Source: Corynebacterium lujinxingii
Lineage (GTDB): Bacteria > Actinomycetota > Actinomycetes > Mycobacteriales > Mycobacteriaceae
Reading direction: 5' to 3'
NCBI RefSeq assembly: GCF_014490555.1
Contig: NZ_CP061032.1
Span: 496,001-560,000 of the forward strand
Length of the DNA stretch: 64,000 nt
Shown: one piece after another, positions 1 through 11,245 of the stretch
Numbering within the stretch: the first letter of the stretch is position 1
Layout: every line of letters begins with the position of its first letter
Translations under genes and position numbers: made by a program
Notes under the pieces: generated by a model
What the model was told of the DNA's origin: nothing
Seen by the model: the letters and a program-made list of their open reading frames with translations, nothing else
Databases searched by the model: none

Positions 1-710
1 AGATTGTCCGGGGCCTTTCGGGAGACGGGCTCGTCGCTGACCTGTTCGGCCGCGGGCACCGGATCCTCGGGCTCCGTCGGGGCGGGACGGCCGCCCTGCG
101 GGCGCTGCGGCTGCTCGGGCGACGGCCCGGAGCCCGGCGACGGGGCGGGCTCGGGGCTCACCGGCTCGTTCGACGTGGACCTCGGCGCGCTGGTGCCGTG
201 CTGTTTGGAATCCTTCGGGGCAGTGCTCGACCCCTCCGGCGTGGACTGCACCTGGTTGTTCGCCTCGGTAGTCGCAGCCGGCTTCGCCGGGGCCGGCACG
301 ATGTTCGTCGGACGGTAAACCTTCGTCGGCTCCGCGGGCGTGGCCTGGCCGACCACGGCGTGTGGCGGCAGGTACGGGTCGTCTTGCGCGGTGTAGCCGG
401 ATGCCATCTGAAATGCGGCGCTGTGCTGGTCCGCGTTGTACTTTGGATCCGCTGCCGGGTCGTCGGTGGCGGAGGCGCCGCTGTGGCTCGACTGTGCCGG
501 GGACGAGTCCGCAGAGGAGGAGGTTTCCGAGGTGGTGCGGTGTGTCGTCGATACGCTGCTTGATGTGGCGGACTGGTCCGCGGCATCAGCTGTGTAACCG
601 GCGTGATTCGTCGAGCTCGACGACGCCGCCCACACGGTCCACCCCGCGATCGCGGCAAGGATCACGCCCGCGCCGAGCAGTACGGCAACGCGGCGTTGAG
701 TCGTCTTCAT
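1..710 (-). CDS. Partial secreted or membrane-anchored Pro/Ser/Thr-rich protein (C-terminus outside window)
   Basis: I do not recognise a named family. The reading frame starts at ATG 710 on the minus strand and stays open to the left edge, giving about 236 residues. It begins MKTTQRRVAVLLGAGVILAA, a basic N-region followed by a hydrophobic segment, so a signal peptide or N-terminal anchor. Residues about 30-90 are dominated by Ser, Thr, Ala and Asp. After about residue 115 the chain is rich in Pro, Glu and Ser, like a cell-wall spanning linker. The start is supported by GGAAGGAG eight bases upstream. It is transcribed divergently from the DUF4259-tmk-mtrAB-lpqB genes. Exported location is an inference; the functional domain, if any, lies beyond the edge. 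Confidence 0.7.
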   Translation of the reverse strand, partial: MKTTQRRVAVLLGAGVILAAIAGWTVWAASSSSTNHAGYTADAADQSATSSSVSTTHRTTSETSSSADSSPAQSSHSGASATDDPAADPKYNADQHSAAFQMASGYTAQDDPYLPPHAVVGQATPAEPTKVYRPTNIVPAPAKPAATTEANNQVQSTPEGSSTAPKDSKQHGTSAPRSTSNEPVSPEPAPSPGSGPSPEQPQRPQGGRPAPTEPEDPVPAAEQVSDEPVSRKAPDN

Positions 711-746
711 GACCGGCTCCTTCCTCTCGGTGGGCGCAACCCGGAT

Positions 747-763
747 GGTCACAAATCGGTAAC
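747..763. promoter_or_regulatory. Possible MtrA-type direct repeat in divergent intergenic region
   Basis: GGTCAC and GGTAAC recur with an 11 bp period here, between two divergent genes. Known MtrA targets in corynebacteria and mycobacteria carry similar spaced GTAAC-like direct repeats, and mtrA itself is 1.1 kb downstream. The same core ACAAATCGGTA occurs at 60923-60933, also between divergent genes. The assignment to MtrA is a guess from pattern similarity. Confidence 0.25.
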
Positions 764-882
764 AGTACGTGGTGTAGCAATGTTTATAGCACGTCGTTGG
801 GCTGAACATAACCCCGAAAATGAGATCTGGCGTATATAAAGGCGTTAGGAAACCGAACCGGATACTTGGAAGGAGCGTCGCT

Positions 883-1236
883 GTGGCGACCTGGGACGAG
901 CAGATTTTCACGATTGACACCAACGTCGATTTCCTCGACGAGATCGCTGACCTGGACACCGAGGAGATCGTCGACGCCGTGCGCGACGCGGTGCTGCTCG
1001 CGGCGAACCAGGACAACCCGAGCGAAGACGAGCTGCTCAACGGCCAGGCTGCGGCCACCATCGCCGCGATCTGGTCGGGCGCGCCGTTTTCCGCCGGCGA
1101 CACTGCGGAGACCTACCCGTTCATCCGGCTGCGCCCGGATGAGATCGACGAGAAGTTGGTCGAAGCCGCGGCAACGGTGTTGGAAGATGCCGACACTGAG
1201 GCGGACCTCGAGCAGTTCCTCGAAGCGCTCGCGTAG
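883..1236 (+). CDS. DUF4259 domain-containing protein
   Basis: A 117-residue acidic protein, probably cytoplasmic. The N-terminal pattern, ATWDEQIFTIDTNVDFLDEI, is the hallmark of DUF4259 (usually GxWGxGxFDNDxAxDFLD). The family has no assigned biochemical role. I chose GTG 883 over earlier in-frame codons because GGAAGGAG sits eight bases upstream and the family motif begins directly after it. The stop is two bases before the tmk start, so the two are probably co-transcribed, though the family has no known link to nucleotide metabolism. There is no signal peptide or membrane segment. Confidence 0.8.
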   Translation: MATWDEQIFTIDTNVDFLDEIADLDTEEIVDAVRDAVLLAANQDNPSEDELLNGQAAATIAAIWSGAPFSAGDTAETYPFIRLRPDEIDEKLVEAAATVLEDADTEADLEQFLEALA

Positions 1237-1238
1237 CC

Positions 1239-1847
1239 ATGATCATCGCGTTTGAAGGCATCGACGGCGCCGGCAAAAATACCCTCGTCACCGCATTGAA
1301 GGACGAGCTGGGCGCCGACACAATCGCATTCCCGCGTTACGACGACTCCATCCACGCCCAGCTCGCCCAAGACGCGCTGCACGGCCGGATGGGGGACATG
1401 ACCGATTCCGCTTTCGCCATGGCCACCATGTTCGCGCTCGACCGGCACGGGGCGAAGGCGCTTCTCGACGACTACGCCAACGACCCCAAGCGCATCCTGA
1501 TCCTGGACCGCTACGTCGCGTCCAACGCGGCTTACACCGCGGCGCGCACCGGCGACGATGCAGCGCTGACCTGGGTGGCGGAGCTCGAGTTTGAGCGGCT
1601 CGGGTTGCCGAAGCCGGACCTGCAGGTGCTCGTCGATACGAGCCCCGAGCTCGCTCGGGAACGTGCCGAGAAGCGCGAGGCGCAGGACGCTGCCCGCACC
1701 CGCGACCGCTACGAGCGCGACGGCGGGCTGCAGGCGGCGACATCGGCGGCCTACGCCAGGCTCGCGGAGAACTCGTGGGGCGGGCCGTGGGTCCGCAGCT
1801 CGGATCCGGCGGTTATCATTCAGGCAGTACAGGACCTGATGGCGTAG
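1239..1847 (+). CDS. tmk: Thymidylate kinase
   Basis: A 202-residue dTMP kinase that phosphorylates dTMP to dTDP with ATP in the cytosol, an essential step of dTTP supply. The P-loop is GIDGAGKNT at residues 7-15, with Asn in place of the more common Ser/Thr at the eighth position, as I recall for actinobacterial homologues. The DRY motif (LDRYVASNAAY, about residues 89-99) binds the base and phosphate. The LID region is around residues 142-160 and is Arg-rich. Length is usual for the family. It lies 22 bp upstream of mtrA, the common corynebacterial arrangement, so some mtrAB transcription may read through from it. Confidence 0.95.
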   Translation: MIIAFEGIDGAGKNTLVTALKDELGADTIAFPRYDDSIHAQLAQDALHGRMGDMTDSAFAMATMFALDRHGAKALLDDYANDPKRILILDRYVASNAAYTAARTGDDAALTWVAELEFERLGLPKPDLQVLVDTSPELARERAEKREAQDAARTRDRYERDGGLQAATSAAYARLAENSWGGPWVRSSDPAVIIQAVQDLMA

Positions 1848-1869
1848 GGCCCCGGTTTAAGGAGGACAC

Positions 1870-2553
1870 GTGGCTGCCAAGATCTTGGTCGTTGACGATG
1901 ACCCAGCGATCAACGAGATGCTCACCATCGTTTTGGAAGCCGAGGGCTTTCAGACGAGTTCCGTCACCGACGGCGCGGAAGCCGTCGGTGCGTTTCAGAG
2001 CTCCGATCCGGATTTGATCCTGCTCGATCTCATGCTGCCGGGGGTCAACGGCATCGACATCTGCCGTGAGATCCGCAAGCAGTCCGCGGTGCCGATCGTG
2101 ATGCTCACCGCGAAGACCGACACCGTGGATGTGGTGCTCGGGCTGGAATCCGGCGCGGACGACTACATCACCAAACCGTTCAAGCCGAAGGAACTGATCG
2201 CCCGCATCCGCGCCCGGCTGCGCCGCACGGATGACGAGCCGGCGGAGGTCTACGAGATCGGCGACCTGACCATCGACGTGCCGCAGCACACCGTCACCCG
2301 TGGCGGGGAGGAGATCCAGCTCACCCCGCTGGAGTTCGACCTGCTGCTGGAGATGGCGCAGAAGCCCAACCAGGTCCACACCCGCGAGGAACTGCTGGAA
2401 TCGGTGTGGGGCTACCGCAACGCTTCCGATACGCGCCTTGTGAATGTGCACGTGCAGCGTCTGCGCTCCAAGATCGAGCACGACCCGGAAAACCCCGAGA
2501 TCATCCTCACCGTGCGCGGGGTGGGCTACAAGACCGGCAAGCCGGAGGTGTAG
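1870..2553 (+). CDS. mtrA: Two-component response regulator MtrA
   Basis: A 227-residue OmpR/PhoB-type regulator. The receiver domain (about 1-120) has the acidic pair DDD near residue 10, the phosphoacceptor Asp in LILLDLMLPGVNG (about 53) and the conserved Lys of ITKPFKPKEL (about 102). The winged helix DNA-binding domain occupies about 130-225 and ends in VRGVGYK. MtrA controls cell wall metabolism, cell division and osmoprotection genes in mycobacteria and corynebacteria. GTG 1870 is preceded by AAGGAGG. It is followed by its cognate kinase after 12 bp and then lpqB, the conserved mtrAB-lpqB operon. Identity is clear from sequence and neighbours together. Confidence 0.96.
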   Translation: MAAKILVVDDDPAINEMLTIVLEAEGFQTSSVTDGAEAVGAFQSSDPDLILLDLMLPGVNGIDICREIRKQSAVPIVMLTAKTDTVDVVLGLESGADDYITKPFKPKELIARIRARLRRTDDEPAEVYEIGDLTIDVPQHTVTRGGEEIQLTPLEFDLLLEMAQKPNQVHTREELLESVWGYRNASDTRLVNVHVQRLRSKIEHDPENPEIILTVRGVGYKTGKPEV

Positions 2554-2565
2554 CCGATAGACGCG

Positions 2566-4182
2566 GTGAAACGCGCACGCGAACGCGTCGCGCACGCATG
2601 GTCGACCTCGCTGCAGGTCAGGTTCGTGGGCACGGTGCTCATCGTCTCCGCGATCGTGATGTCGGTGCTCGGCTTCGCCCTGGCGTCTGTGGTCACCGAC
2701 CGCATCACCGAGGCGAAGATCGAAACCGCCAGTGTGGAGATCGACCGGGCCCGCTCCACCGTGGAGTACCAGCTGGATAACTCCGGCAGCTCCGCGTCGT
2801 TGCAGGCCCGGCTGAACTCCGCGCGTGCTGGGCTGACGCAGCGCGCGCAGGAAAACTCCGACACGTCGAGCTTCTTCGAGCCGGTGCTCGTCGCCGAGGG
2901 CTCGGGCGGGGCGGTAACGTCCTCGCCGGAGTCGTACCAGATCCCGGAACGGCTCGGGCAGTTCGTCAAAGACGGCAACGTGGCCTACCAGTTCGCCACC
3001 GTTGAGCGGCCCGACGGCTCGTCGTATGAGGCGCTGATCGTGGGCACGCCGACGAACTCGGACATCCCGAACCTGCAGCTCTACTTGGTAATGAACATGG
3101 AGAGCGAGACCTCCACCGTGGCGCTGATGCGCGGCATCTTGGCCTCGGCGGCCGTGATCGTCGTCGTGCTGCTGATGGGCATCGCGTGGCTGGCCTCCCA
3201 GCAGATCGTCGCGCCGGTGCGTTCGGCCTCGCGCACCGCGCAGCGGTTCGCCTCCGGCCACCTGCGTGAGCGCATGCCGGTCGACGGGGAGGACGAGATG
3301 GCGGTGCTGGCCATGTCGTTTAACGACATGGCGGACGCGCTGTCGAAGCAGATCAACAACCTCGAGGAGTACAGCTCTCTGCAGCGCCAGTTCACCTCGG
3401 ACGTCTCCCACGAGCTGCGCACCCCGCTGACCACGGTGCGCATGGCGGCCGACATGATTGCCTCGAACGAAGACGAGCTTGAGCCCGCAACCAAGCGCGC
3501 CAGTCAGCTGATGACCCGCGAGTTGGACCGCTTCGAGGCGCTGCTCAACGACCTGCTCGAGATTTCACGTCACGACGCCGGCGTGGCCGAACTTTCCGCC
3601 ACAAACATGGACGCGCGTGGCCCGATCGAGTCCGCGTGGCAGCAAACCCACCACCTGGCCGACGAACTCGGCGTGGAGGTCATCTTCGACATCCCCGAGG
3701 AGGCTCAAACCATCGAGGGTGACCCGCGCCGCATCGAGCGCATTGTGCGCAACCTCATGGCGAACGCCATCGACCACTCCGAGGGCAACCCGGTCACCGT
3801 GGCCATGGCGTCCAACGACGAGGCGGTTGCCATCACCGTCACCGACGGCGGCGTAGGCCTCAAACCCGGCCAGGACGAGCTGGTGTTCAACCGCTTCTGG
3901 CGCGCCGACAAATCCCGGAAGCGCCACTCCGGTGGCACCGGGTTGGGCCTGGCGATCGCCCGCGAGGACGCCCAGCTGCACGGCGGCGTGCTCGACGCGG
4001 CCGGCACCTTCGGCGTCGGCTCCCAGTTCCGCCTGGTGCTCCCGCGCGATCTGGAGGCCGGCTTCACGGACGCCCCGCTCGAGTTGGAGGCGCCCGGCGC
4101 CGAGCTCATGCTCGACGACGACACCGTCTCCGCCGAAGCGGATGTCGTCGATACGCACGCCCCCGAGGAGGAGAACCGATGA
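2566..4182 (+). CDS. mtrB: Sensor histidine kinase MtrB
   Basis: A 538-residue membrane kinase partnering MtrA. Transmembrane segment 1 is about residues 18-45 (VLIVSAIVMSVLGFALASVV), an extracytoplasmic sensor region follows to about 180, and transmembrane segment 2 is about 186-208. A HAMP linker follows, then the HisKA box FTSDVSHELRTPLTT with the phosphorylated His near 286. The ATPase domain shows an N-box (NLMANAIDHS), G1 (DGGVGL) and G2 (GGTGLGLAI). The acidic tail after about 495 is not conserved. Start GTG 2566 gives the expected short basic N-terminus. The last four bases overlap the lpqB ATG (ATGA), indicating translational coupling. Confidence 0.96.
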   Translation: MKRARERVAHAWSTSLQVRFVGTVLIVSAIVMSVLGFALASVVTDRITEAKIETASVEIDRARSTVEYQLDNSGSSASLQARLNSARAGLTQRAQENSDTSSFFEPVLVAEGSGGAVTSSPESYQIPERLGQFVKDGNVAYQFATVERPDGSSYEALIVGTPTNSDIPNLQLYLVMNMESETSTVALMRGILASAAVIVVVLLMGIAWLASQQIVAPVRSASRTAQRFASGHLRERMPVDGEDEMAVLAMSFNDMADALSKQINNLEEYSSLQRQFTSDVSHELRTPLTTVRMAADMIASNEDELEPATKRASQLMTRELDRFEALLNDLLEISRHDAGVAELSATNMDARGPIESAWQQTHHLADELGVEVIFDIPEEAQTIEGDPRRIERIVRNLMANAIDHSEGNPVTVAMASNDEAVAITVTDGGVGLKPGQDELVFNRFWRADKSRKRHSGGTGLGLAIAREDAQLHGGVLDAAGTFGVGSQFRLVLPRDLEAGFTDAPLELEAPGAELMLDDDTVSAEADVVDTHAPEEENR

Positions 4183-5885
4183 GGCCGAAGACCACCGCGA
4201 TCGCCGCGTTGTCCGCCGTCGCCCTGCTCGGCGGGTGCGCGTCCTTGCCCTCGAACTCTTCGCCGCACGTGCTGCGATCGTTCACCCCCGCCGACACCGC
4301 CACCCCCAACGCCGGGCCGTCCGCCGACGAGGAACCGGACCTGTTGCTGCGCGCGTTCTACGCCGCCTCCGCCATCCCGGACGGAGACTACGAAGCGGCG
4401 CGGGCCTACCTCACCGAAAACACCGCCGAAGCGTGGAACCCCAGCGGCCCGAAACTGGTCGTGGACAGCTTCGGCGTGACCACGCTGCCGGGGGCCGCGG
4501 TGGGCAAGCGGCGCTTCTCGGTGCACGGCAACGTCGTGGGCACGGTGCGCTCCGGCGGATCATTCTCCCCGGAACGCGGCCGCTACGAGGCGACGATCGA
4601 GTTGGACCAGGTCGACGGACAGTGGCGCATCTCCTCGCTGCCGGCGGGCGTAGTCATCGAGCGCACTGAGCTGCGCAACCAGTACCAGCCGTACAACCTC
4701 TACTTCTTCGACGCCGAGGACCGCGAACTGGTCACCGACCGTCGGTGGGTGCGCACGCAGCGTGAAACGCTCGCGGGCGACCTGATCGGCCTGCTCATGG
4801 AGGGCCCCGCCGAACGGCTGCGCCCCGCGCTTCCCGACGCCCTACCGTCGGCCGTGACCTTCACCGGTGTGAAAGACGGCGCGTTCACCTTCACCGGCTT
4901 CGGCTCCGTGAGCGCCGAGGACCGTGCCCAGTTCGCCGCCCAGGTGGTGTGGACGCTCGCCACCGCCGGCATCACCGGGCCGTACCGGCTCGTCGCCGAC
5001 GGAAACCCGCTCATCGAAGGCGCCGACGAGCTGGGTACCGACGACTTTGTGGACGCGAGCCCGCTGGTGGAAACGGCAGGCGAGAGCACCCTCTACGCGC
5101 TGATCGGCGGCAACGTGCTGCGCGTCGACGGCCGCACCACCAAAGCCGTGGAAGGCCAGCTCGGCTCCGCCGGCGACGTGGCCAGCGCCGACATCGCCAG
5201 CGACGGGGAATGGGCCGCCGTGTTCGGCAAACCAGACGACAACCGCGACGACATACTGCGCGTGGGCAAGATCGGCGGACGCGAACACGAGGTCATGCGC
5301 GCCGGGACCTTCACCCGGCCGAGCTTCGAGCCGGGGGCCGACGCGGTGTGGACCGTCGCCGACGGCAAGCGGATCCTGCGCACCGTGCAATCCGCCGCCA
5401 CCGGCGAACTGTCCACCGGCGAGGTGGAGGCGAATCTGCCCGAGGGCGTCGACGGCAACATCTCCGTGCTGCGCCTGTCGCGCACCGGCTCGCGCGTGGT
5501 GATGGTCATCGACGGCAAGCTCTACACCGGCATCGTCCAGCGCGGCGCCTCTGGTGAGCGTTCCATCGTCAACGTGTTGGAGTACGCCCAGGAACTCGGC
5601 GGCAGCGTCGTCTCCGCAGAGTGGCGTCCGGACGGATCCCTCATCGTCGGCACGTCGTCGACCTCCCCGGTCATGCGCGTCGAGCAGGACGGCTCGTCGA
5701 TGACCGCGCTGTCGTCCGGCAACATCTCCGCACCGGTGGTCTCCGTCGCCGCCTCACCGAGCACGCTCTACGTCACCGATGCCAACGCCGTGTTGCAGGT
5801 GCCTAGTTCCGGCGCCGACAACCCGATCTGGCGCGAAGTCCCCGGCCTAGAGGGCATGCGCGCGCTGCCGATCATCGCACGGTAG
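4179..5885 (+). CDS. lpqB: Lipoprotein LpqB, MtrAB accessory protein
   Basis: A 568-residue lipoprotein. Signal peptide plus lipobox LLGGCA places the lipidated Cys at about residue 20. A GerMN-type module occupies roughly 170-300 and a beta-propeller-like region with many short Ser/Thr-Val-Gly repeats fills the rest, as in the LpqB family. In mycobacteria LpqB binds the extracellular domain of MtrB and affects MtrA phosphorylation and cell envelope properties; that role is carried over here by homology and by the coupled start inside the mtrB stop. Length matches the family. Confidence 0.93.
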   Translation: MRPKTTAIAALSAVALLGGCASLPSNSSPHVLRSFTPADTATPNAGPSADEEPDLLLRAFYAASAIPDGDYEAARAYLTENTAEAWNPSGPKLVVDSFGVTTLPGAAVGKRRFSVHGNVVGTVRSGGSFSPERGRYEATIELDQVDGQWRISSLPAGVVIERTELRNQYQPYNLYFFDAEDRELVTDRRWVRTQRETLAGDLIGLLMEGPAERLRPALPDALPSAVTFTGVKDGAFTFTGFGSVSAEDRAQFAAQVVWTLATAGITGPYRLVADGNPLIEGADELGTDDFVDASPLVETAGESTLYALIGGNVLRVDGRTTKAVEGQLGSAGDVASADIASDGEWAAVFGKPDDNRDDILRVGKIGGREHEVMRAGTFTRPSFEPGADAVWTVADGKRILRTVQSAATGELSTGEVEANLPEGVDGNISVLRLSRTGSRVVMVIDGKLYTGIVQRGASGERSIVNVLEYAQELGGSVVSAEWRPDGSLIVGTSSTSPVMRVEQDGSSMTALSSGNISAPVVSVAASPSTLYVTDANAVLQVPSSGADNPIWREVPGLEGMRALPIIAR

Positions 5886-5894
5886 CGGGTTGTC

Positions 5895-6503
5895 GTGCTG
5901 GGGGAGTTGCTGTTGCCGCAAAAGTGCGCCGGGTGCGCCACACCCGGTGCATTGCTTTGCGACGACTGCCGCCTCGAACTCGCCCGCCCACCCGAGCGCG
6001 TCTTTCCCAACACCGCCCCACTCGTGCCGGTCTTCGCCCTCGGGCCGTACGCCGGCGCCCACCGCGGGGTGGTGCTGTCGATGAAGGAGCGCAACCACCT
6101 CGCCGTGCGCAAATACGCCGGGGCGGTGCTGCGCGCCGGGGTGGAATATCTGGAAGCCCGGGGCGATATTCCCGTATCCGCGGTGTTGGTGCCGGCGCCG
6201 ACCAGGCAGTCGTCGGCACGCGCTCGCGGCGGCGACCCGGTGGAACAGATCTGCCGGGCCAGTGGTTGCGCGGTGGCCCCGGTGCTCTCGCTCGACCCGC
6301 GCGCCGCGGACCAGTCCGGGCTTGACGAGGCCGCCCGCCGGTCCAACCTTTCCGGCGCCGTCCGGTTAACCGCTGCGCCGGGCGGCCGGGTCGTGGTTGT
6401 CGACGACGTGGTCACCACCGGCGCAACCCTGCACGCCAGCGTGGCGATCCTTTTGGCCCACGGCGTGGACGTCGCCGCATGCGTCACGCTGTGCGCGGCG
6501 TGA
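5895..6503 (+). CDS. ComF family phosphoribosyltransferase-like protein
   Basis: A 202-residue ComF-type protein. The N-terminal zinc-ribbon-like cysteines appear as KCAGCATPGALLCDDC (about 10-25). The PRPP-binding loop is VVVVDDVVTTGATL (about 168-181). ComF proteins take part in competence or DNA uptake in naturally transformable bacteria, but in actinobacteria the substrate and role are unknown. GTG 5895 follows lpqB by nine bases, the usual position for this gene. Family assignment is firm and function is not. Confidence 0.88.
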   Translation: MLGELLLPQKCAGCATPGALLCDDCRLELARPPERVFPNTAPLVPVFALGPYAGAHRGVVLSMKERNHLAVRKYAGAVLRAGVEYLEARGDIPVSAVLVPAPTRQSSARARGGDPVEQICRASGCAVAPVLSLDPRAADQSGLDEAARRSNLSGAVRLTAAPGGRVVVVDDVVTTGATLHASVAILLAHGVDVAACVTLCAA

Positions 6504-6520
6504 GTGTGGTCTCAGGCCAA

Positions 6521-6641
6521 ATGTGAGGGGCTAGTTGTGAAGGGTTCGCCGCTGGCTGATCCGGCGCGTGCGCAGTTACTCGACCCCCTCACATCCTGCC
6601 CCTCACATCTCGGGTGGGTTCACACCTTGCCCCTCACATCT
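6521..6641. repeat. Short repeat cluster: ATGTGAGGGG and three inverted CCCCTCACAT copies
   Basis: ATGTGAGGGG at 6521-6530 is answered by its exact reverse complement at 6585-6594, 6599-6608 and 6630-6639. The last two copies share 14 bases (TGCCCCTCACATCT) and begin 31 bp apart, about three helical turns. The cluster fills most of the gap between comF and the lipoprotein gene. It could form one hairpin with alternative right arms, or be a set of binding sites. There is no T-tract, so it is not an ordinary terminator. Confidence 0.6.
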
Positions 6642-6697
6642 AGACCCGCCGCGCCGGCATCTAGGTGTTTTCGCAGGTGTCCAGTAGGGTCACAGGA

Positions 6698-7090
6698 ATG
6701 AAAATGCGTCTACTGCCCCTCGTGTGTGCCCCGGTTATCGCGCTGGTCGGTTGCTCGACCGCGGACAGTGCTGCTCTCGGCGACGCTCAAATCGAGCATG
6801 TCTCCGAGATCCGCGACGCATTGGCAAAGACGGACTCGAAATGCAGCAACTGGCAGGAACTGAGCCAGGAGGGCGTCTGCGTCCAGGACGGGAACGGCCA
6901 GGTCAAGTTCAAAATCGACGGCACCCCGGAGGACCTGGCGCGCCATCTTCTCGACGAGCAGTTCCCCTACGCCGATGAAGTCATCGTGGGCAAAAACTGG
7001 GTCGGCCGCTGCGGCACCCAGGGCGAGGGCACTTGCGAGGCGATTGCCGAAGACCTCGGCGCCCGGGTCCAGCGCACCACCCGCACCTAA
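6698..7090 (+). CDS. Small putative lipoprotein
   Basis: A 130-residue exported protein with no family I recognise. The N-terminus MKMRLLPLVCAPVIALVGC ends in a lipobox (ALVGC), so lipidation is expected at about residue 19. Four further cysteines (CSNW, GVCVQ, GRCGT, GTCEA) could make two disulfides in the exported domain. ATG 6698 is chosen because the signal peptide starts there; the frame is open further upstream without a plausible leader. It lies downstream of the 6521-6641 repeat cluster and upstream of hpf, apparently as its own unit. Confidence 0.7.
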   Translation: MKMRLLPLVCAPVIALVGCSTADSAALGDAQIEHVSEIRDALAKTDSKCSNWQELSQEGVCVQDGNGQVKFKIDGTPEDLARHLLDEQFPYADEVIVGKNWVGRCGTQGEGTCEAIAEDLGARVQRTTRT

Positions 7091-7169
7091 ATGCTTACCC
7101 GAGGGTGCTGACCCGAGCCAGACGCCAAGCAATTTCCCCAAATCCCTCCGGATTGGTCATAACCAGTTG

Positions 7170-7175
7170 TATAGT
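7170..7175 (+). promoter_or_regulatory. -10 element of hpf promoter
   Basis: TATAGT preceded by TG, an extended -10, about 41 bp before the hpf start codon. No good -35 is visible, which is common for corynebacterial promoters. Confidence 0.5.
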
Positions 7176-7216
7176 GGTCATGGACACGGTTCCTACTACC
7201 TAGGGAGGAAGCAGAC

Positions 7217-7936
7217 ATGACTGCTGCAGACCAGAACGCACAGGCAGAGGGGCTGGGCCCCGACGTGAAGCTGACCATCACCGGTCGCAACGTGGAGGTT
7301 CCGGACCACTTCCAGGAACGTGTGAGCGGAAAGCTCGCCAAGATTGCAAAGCTCGATCCGACGCTGAATTCCTTCCATGTCGAGTTGAAGCACGAGCCGA
7401 ACCCGCGCCGCGAGTCGGAGGCGGAGCGCATCCAGATCACCGCCACCGGTTCGGGTCACCTGGCCCGCGCGGAGGCGAAGGAGGAGACCTTCTACACGGC
7501 GCTGGATGCCGCGGTGGCGAAGCTGGAGCGTTCGCTGCGCAAGGTCAAGGCCCGTCGCACCACCCCGATGTCGGGCCACCGCGCACCGAAGGGCACCGGC
7601 GAGTTGGCCGCCGAGTTTGAGGCGGAGCAGAAGGTCGCGGCCGAGCGTGCTGAAGGTGCGCCAGGCAAGTACGACGTCGACCCGTACGAAGACCAGGTCG
7701 AGGACCTCACCCCGGGTCAGATTGTGCGCAGCAAGGTCCACTCCAATGCTCCGCGCAGCGTGGATGATGCGCTCAGCGAGATGGAGTTGGTGGGCCACGA
7801 CTTCTACCTGTTTGTCAACGAGGAGACGAACCGTCCGGCTGTGGTTTACCGTCGCCACGCGTTCGACTACGGCCTGATTGAATTGGCCGACGAGGCGGAC
7901 GTGGACGCGGCAGCGCAGGCAGAAGCCGAGAAGTAG
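7217..7936 (+). CDS. hpf: Ribosome hibernation promoting factor, long form
   Basis: A 239-residue long-form HPF/RaiA. The N-terminal S30AE domain (about 15-120) contains VKLTITGRNVEVPDHFQERV and the basic tail SLRKVKARR. A linker of about 60 residues follows, then the C-terminal dimerisation domain (about 170-230) ending YRRHAFDYGLIELA. Long HPF dimerises 70S ribosomes into inactive 100S particles in stationary phase. ATG 7217 has a GGGAGG-type ribosome site. The gene is monocistronic, with its own promoter and a strong terminator just after the stop, and precedes secA1 as in relatives. Confidence 0.95.
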   Translation: MTAADQNAQAEGLGPDVKLTITGRNVEVPDHFQERVSGKLAKIAKLDPTLNSFHVELKHEPNPRRESEAERIQITATGSGHLARAEAKEETFYTALDAAVAKLERSLRKVKARRTTPMSGHRAPKGTGELAAEFEAEQKVAAERAEGAPGKYDVDPYEDQVEDLTPGQIVRSKVHSNAPRSVDDALSEMELVGHDFYLFVNEETNRPAVVYRRHAFDYGLIELADEADVDAAAQAEAEK

Positions 7937-7951
7937 CCACAACACCAAAAG

Positions 7952-7989
7952 AAAAACCCGCGCGGCCTGGAAGGGCCGGGCGGGTTTTT
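7952..7989 (+). terminator. Rho-independent terminator of hpf
   Basis: AAAAACCCG at 7952-7960 pairs with CGGGTTTTT at 7981-7989, with an inner GGCC-rich stem and a trailing T-run. Confidence 0.85.
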
Positions 7990-8036
7990 GTCGTCGATAA
8001 GCAAAGGCGTGTTGTCGCGCACGAGGTGAGCGTGCG

Positions 8037-8042
8037 TACAAT
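8037..8042 (+). promoter_or_regulatory. -10 element of secA1 promoter
   Basis: TACAAT, close to the corynebacterial TANAAT consensus, 54 bp before the secA1 GTG. It implies a leader of about 47 bases. Confidence 0.5.
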
Positions 8043-8096
8043 GGTGGGCTGTTACACCTTGGCCCTGCCTACTCCAGTAGTAAAGGATTTTCACAC

Positions 8097-10666
<2,570 letters not shown>

Positions 10667-10670
<4 letters not shown>

Positions 10671-11110
10671 GAGGCCGTCTCCAGTATTTTGAACGACTCC
10701 AACTTGCCGCCTCGAAGTCGCGCCGCGAATGCGAGGCGGCGTCCGTCTTTATCGAGGGTGCCGTAGAACTCGCCGCCGTCGCCGCTGTGGCAGGTCACCA
10801 CCCGCACCAGCTGCTGCGGCACCACCGGTGGCTTGCGGGTTTTCTGTGCGCGCAGCTGCAGCTGCTGCAGTTGGGTGCGCCGGTAGGCCCGGATGTGGGT
10901 GCGCACCGATTGGCTGAACCGGGCCGCGGTCATGGTCGCCGGGTCGTAGCCGCCGAACGCCGCGCCGATGGCCTGGCGCACGAGCGGGTCGACGCGTTGG
11001 CGCGTGTGTGGTGCGGCGTCGGTGGTTGGGCGGGGCGGTGTCGTCGTCAAGCGATGGTGCCCTGGCGCTAGCAGCTGCATGTGCTGGTGGCCGGGAACGT
11101 TGTAGTACAT
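10667..11110 (-). CDS. Rv3235-family conserved hypothetical protein
   Basis: A 147-residue basic protein resembling the Rv3235 family found beside secA1 in mycobacteria and corynebacteria. The conserved half is about residues 45-147: a Gln/Arg-rich helical stretch (VRTHIRAYRRTQLQQLQLRA) and a C-terminal fold with VVTCHSGDGGEFYGTLDKDG and LAFAARL. The first 45 residues are variable and rich in His, Pro and Thr. ATG 11110 has GGAGGA eight bases upstream. No function is established. The gene converges on secA1, their stop codons overlapping by two bases. Confidence 0.8.
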
Positions 11111-11245
11111 GCGGCATTCCTCCGTCACGGGAGGGGGCGGGCGCGGTGCGGGGTAGGTATCATTGTCCACGATTTGCGCGCCCTGCGGAAGGGCGTGCGC
11201 ACTAAAGTGGACATTTTCAACCCAACTCGAGGAAAGAAGGCCATT

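Noticed and set aside
1816..3411. A 531-codon minus-strand frame opposite mtrA-mtrB
   Set aside because: Shadow frame spanning two well-identified genes, Arg/His-rich and without motifs.
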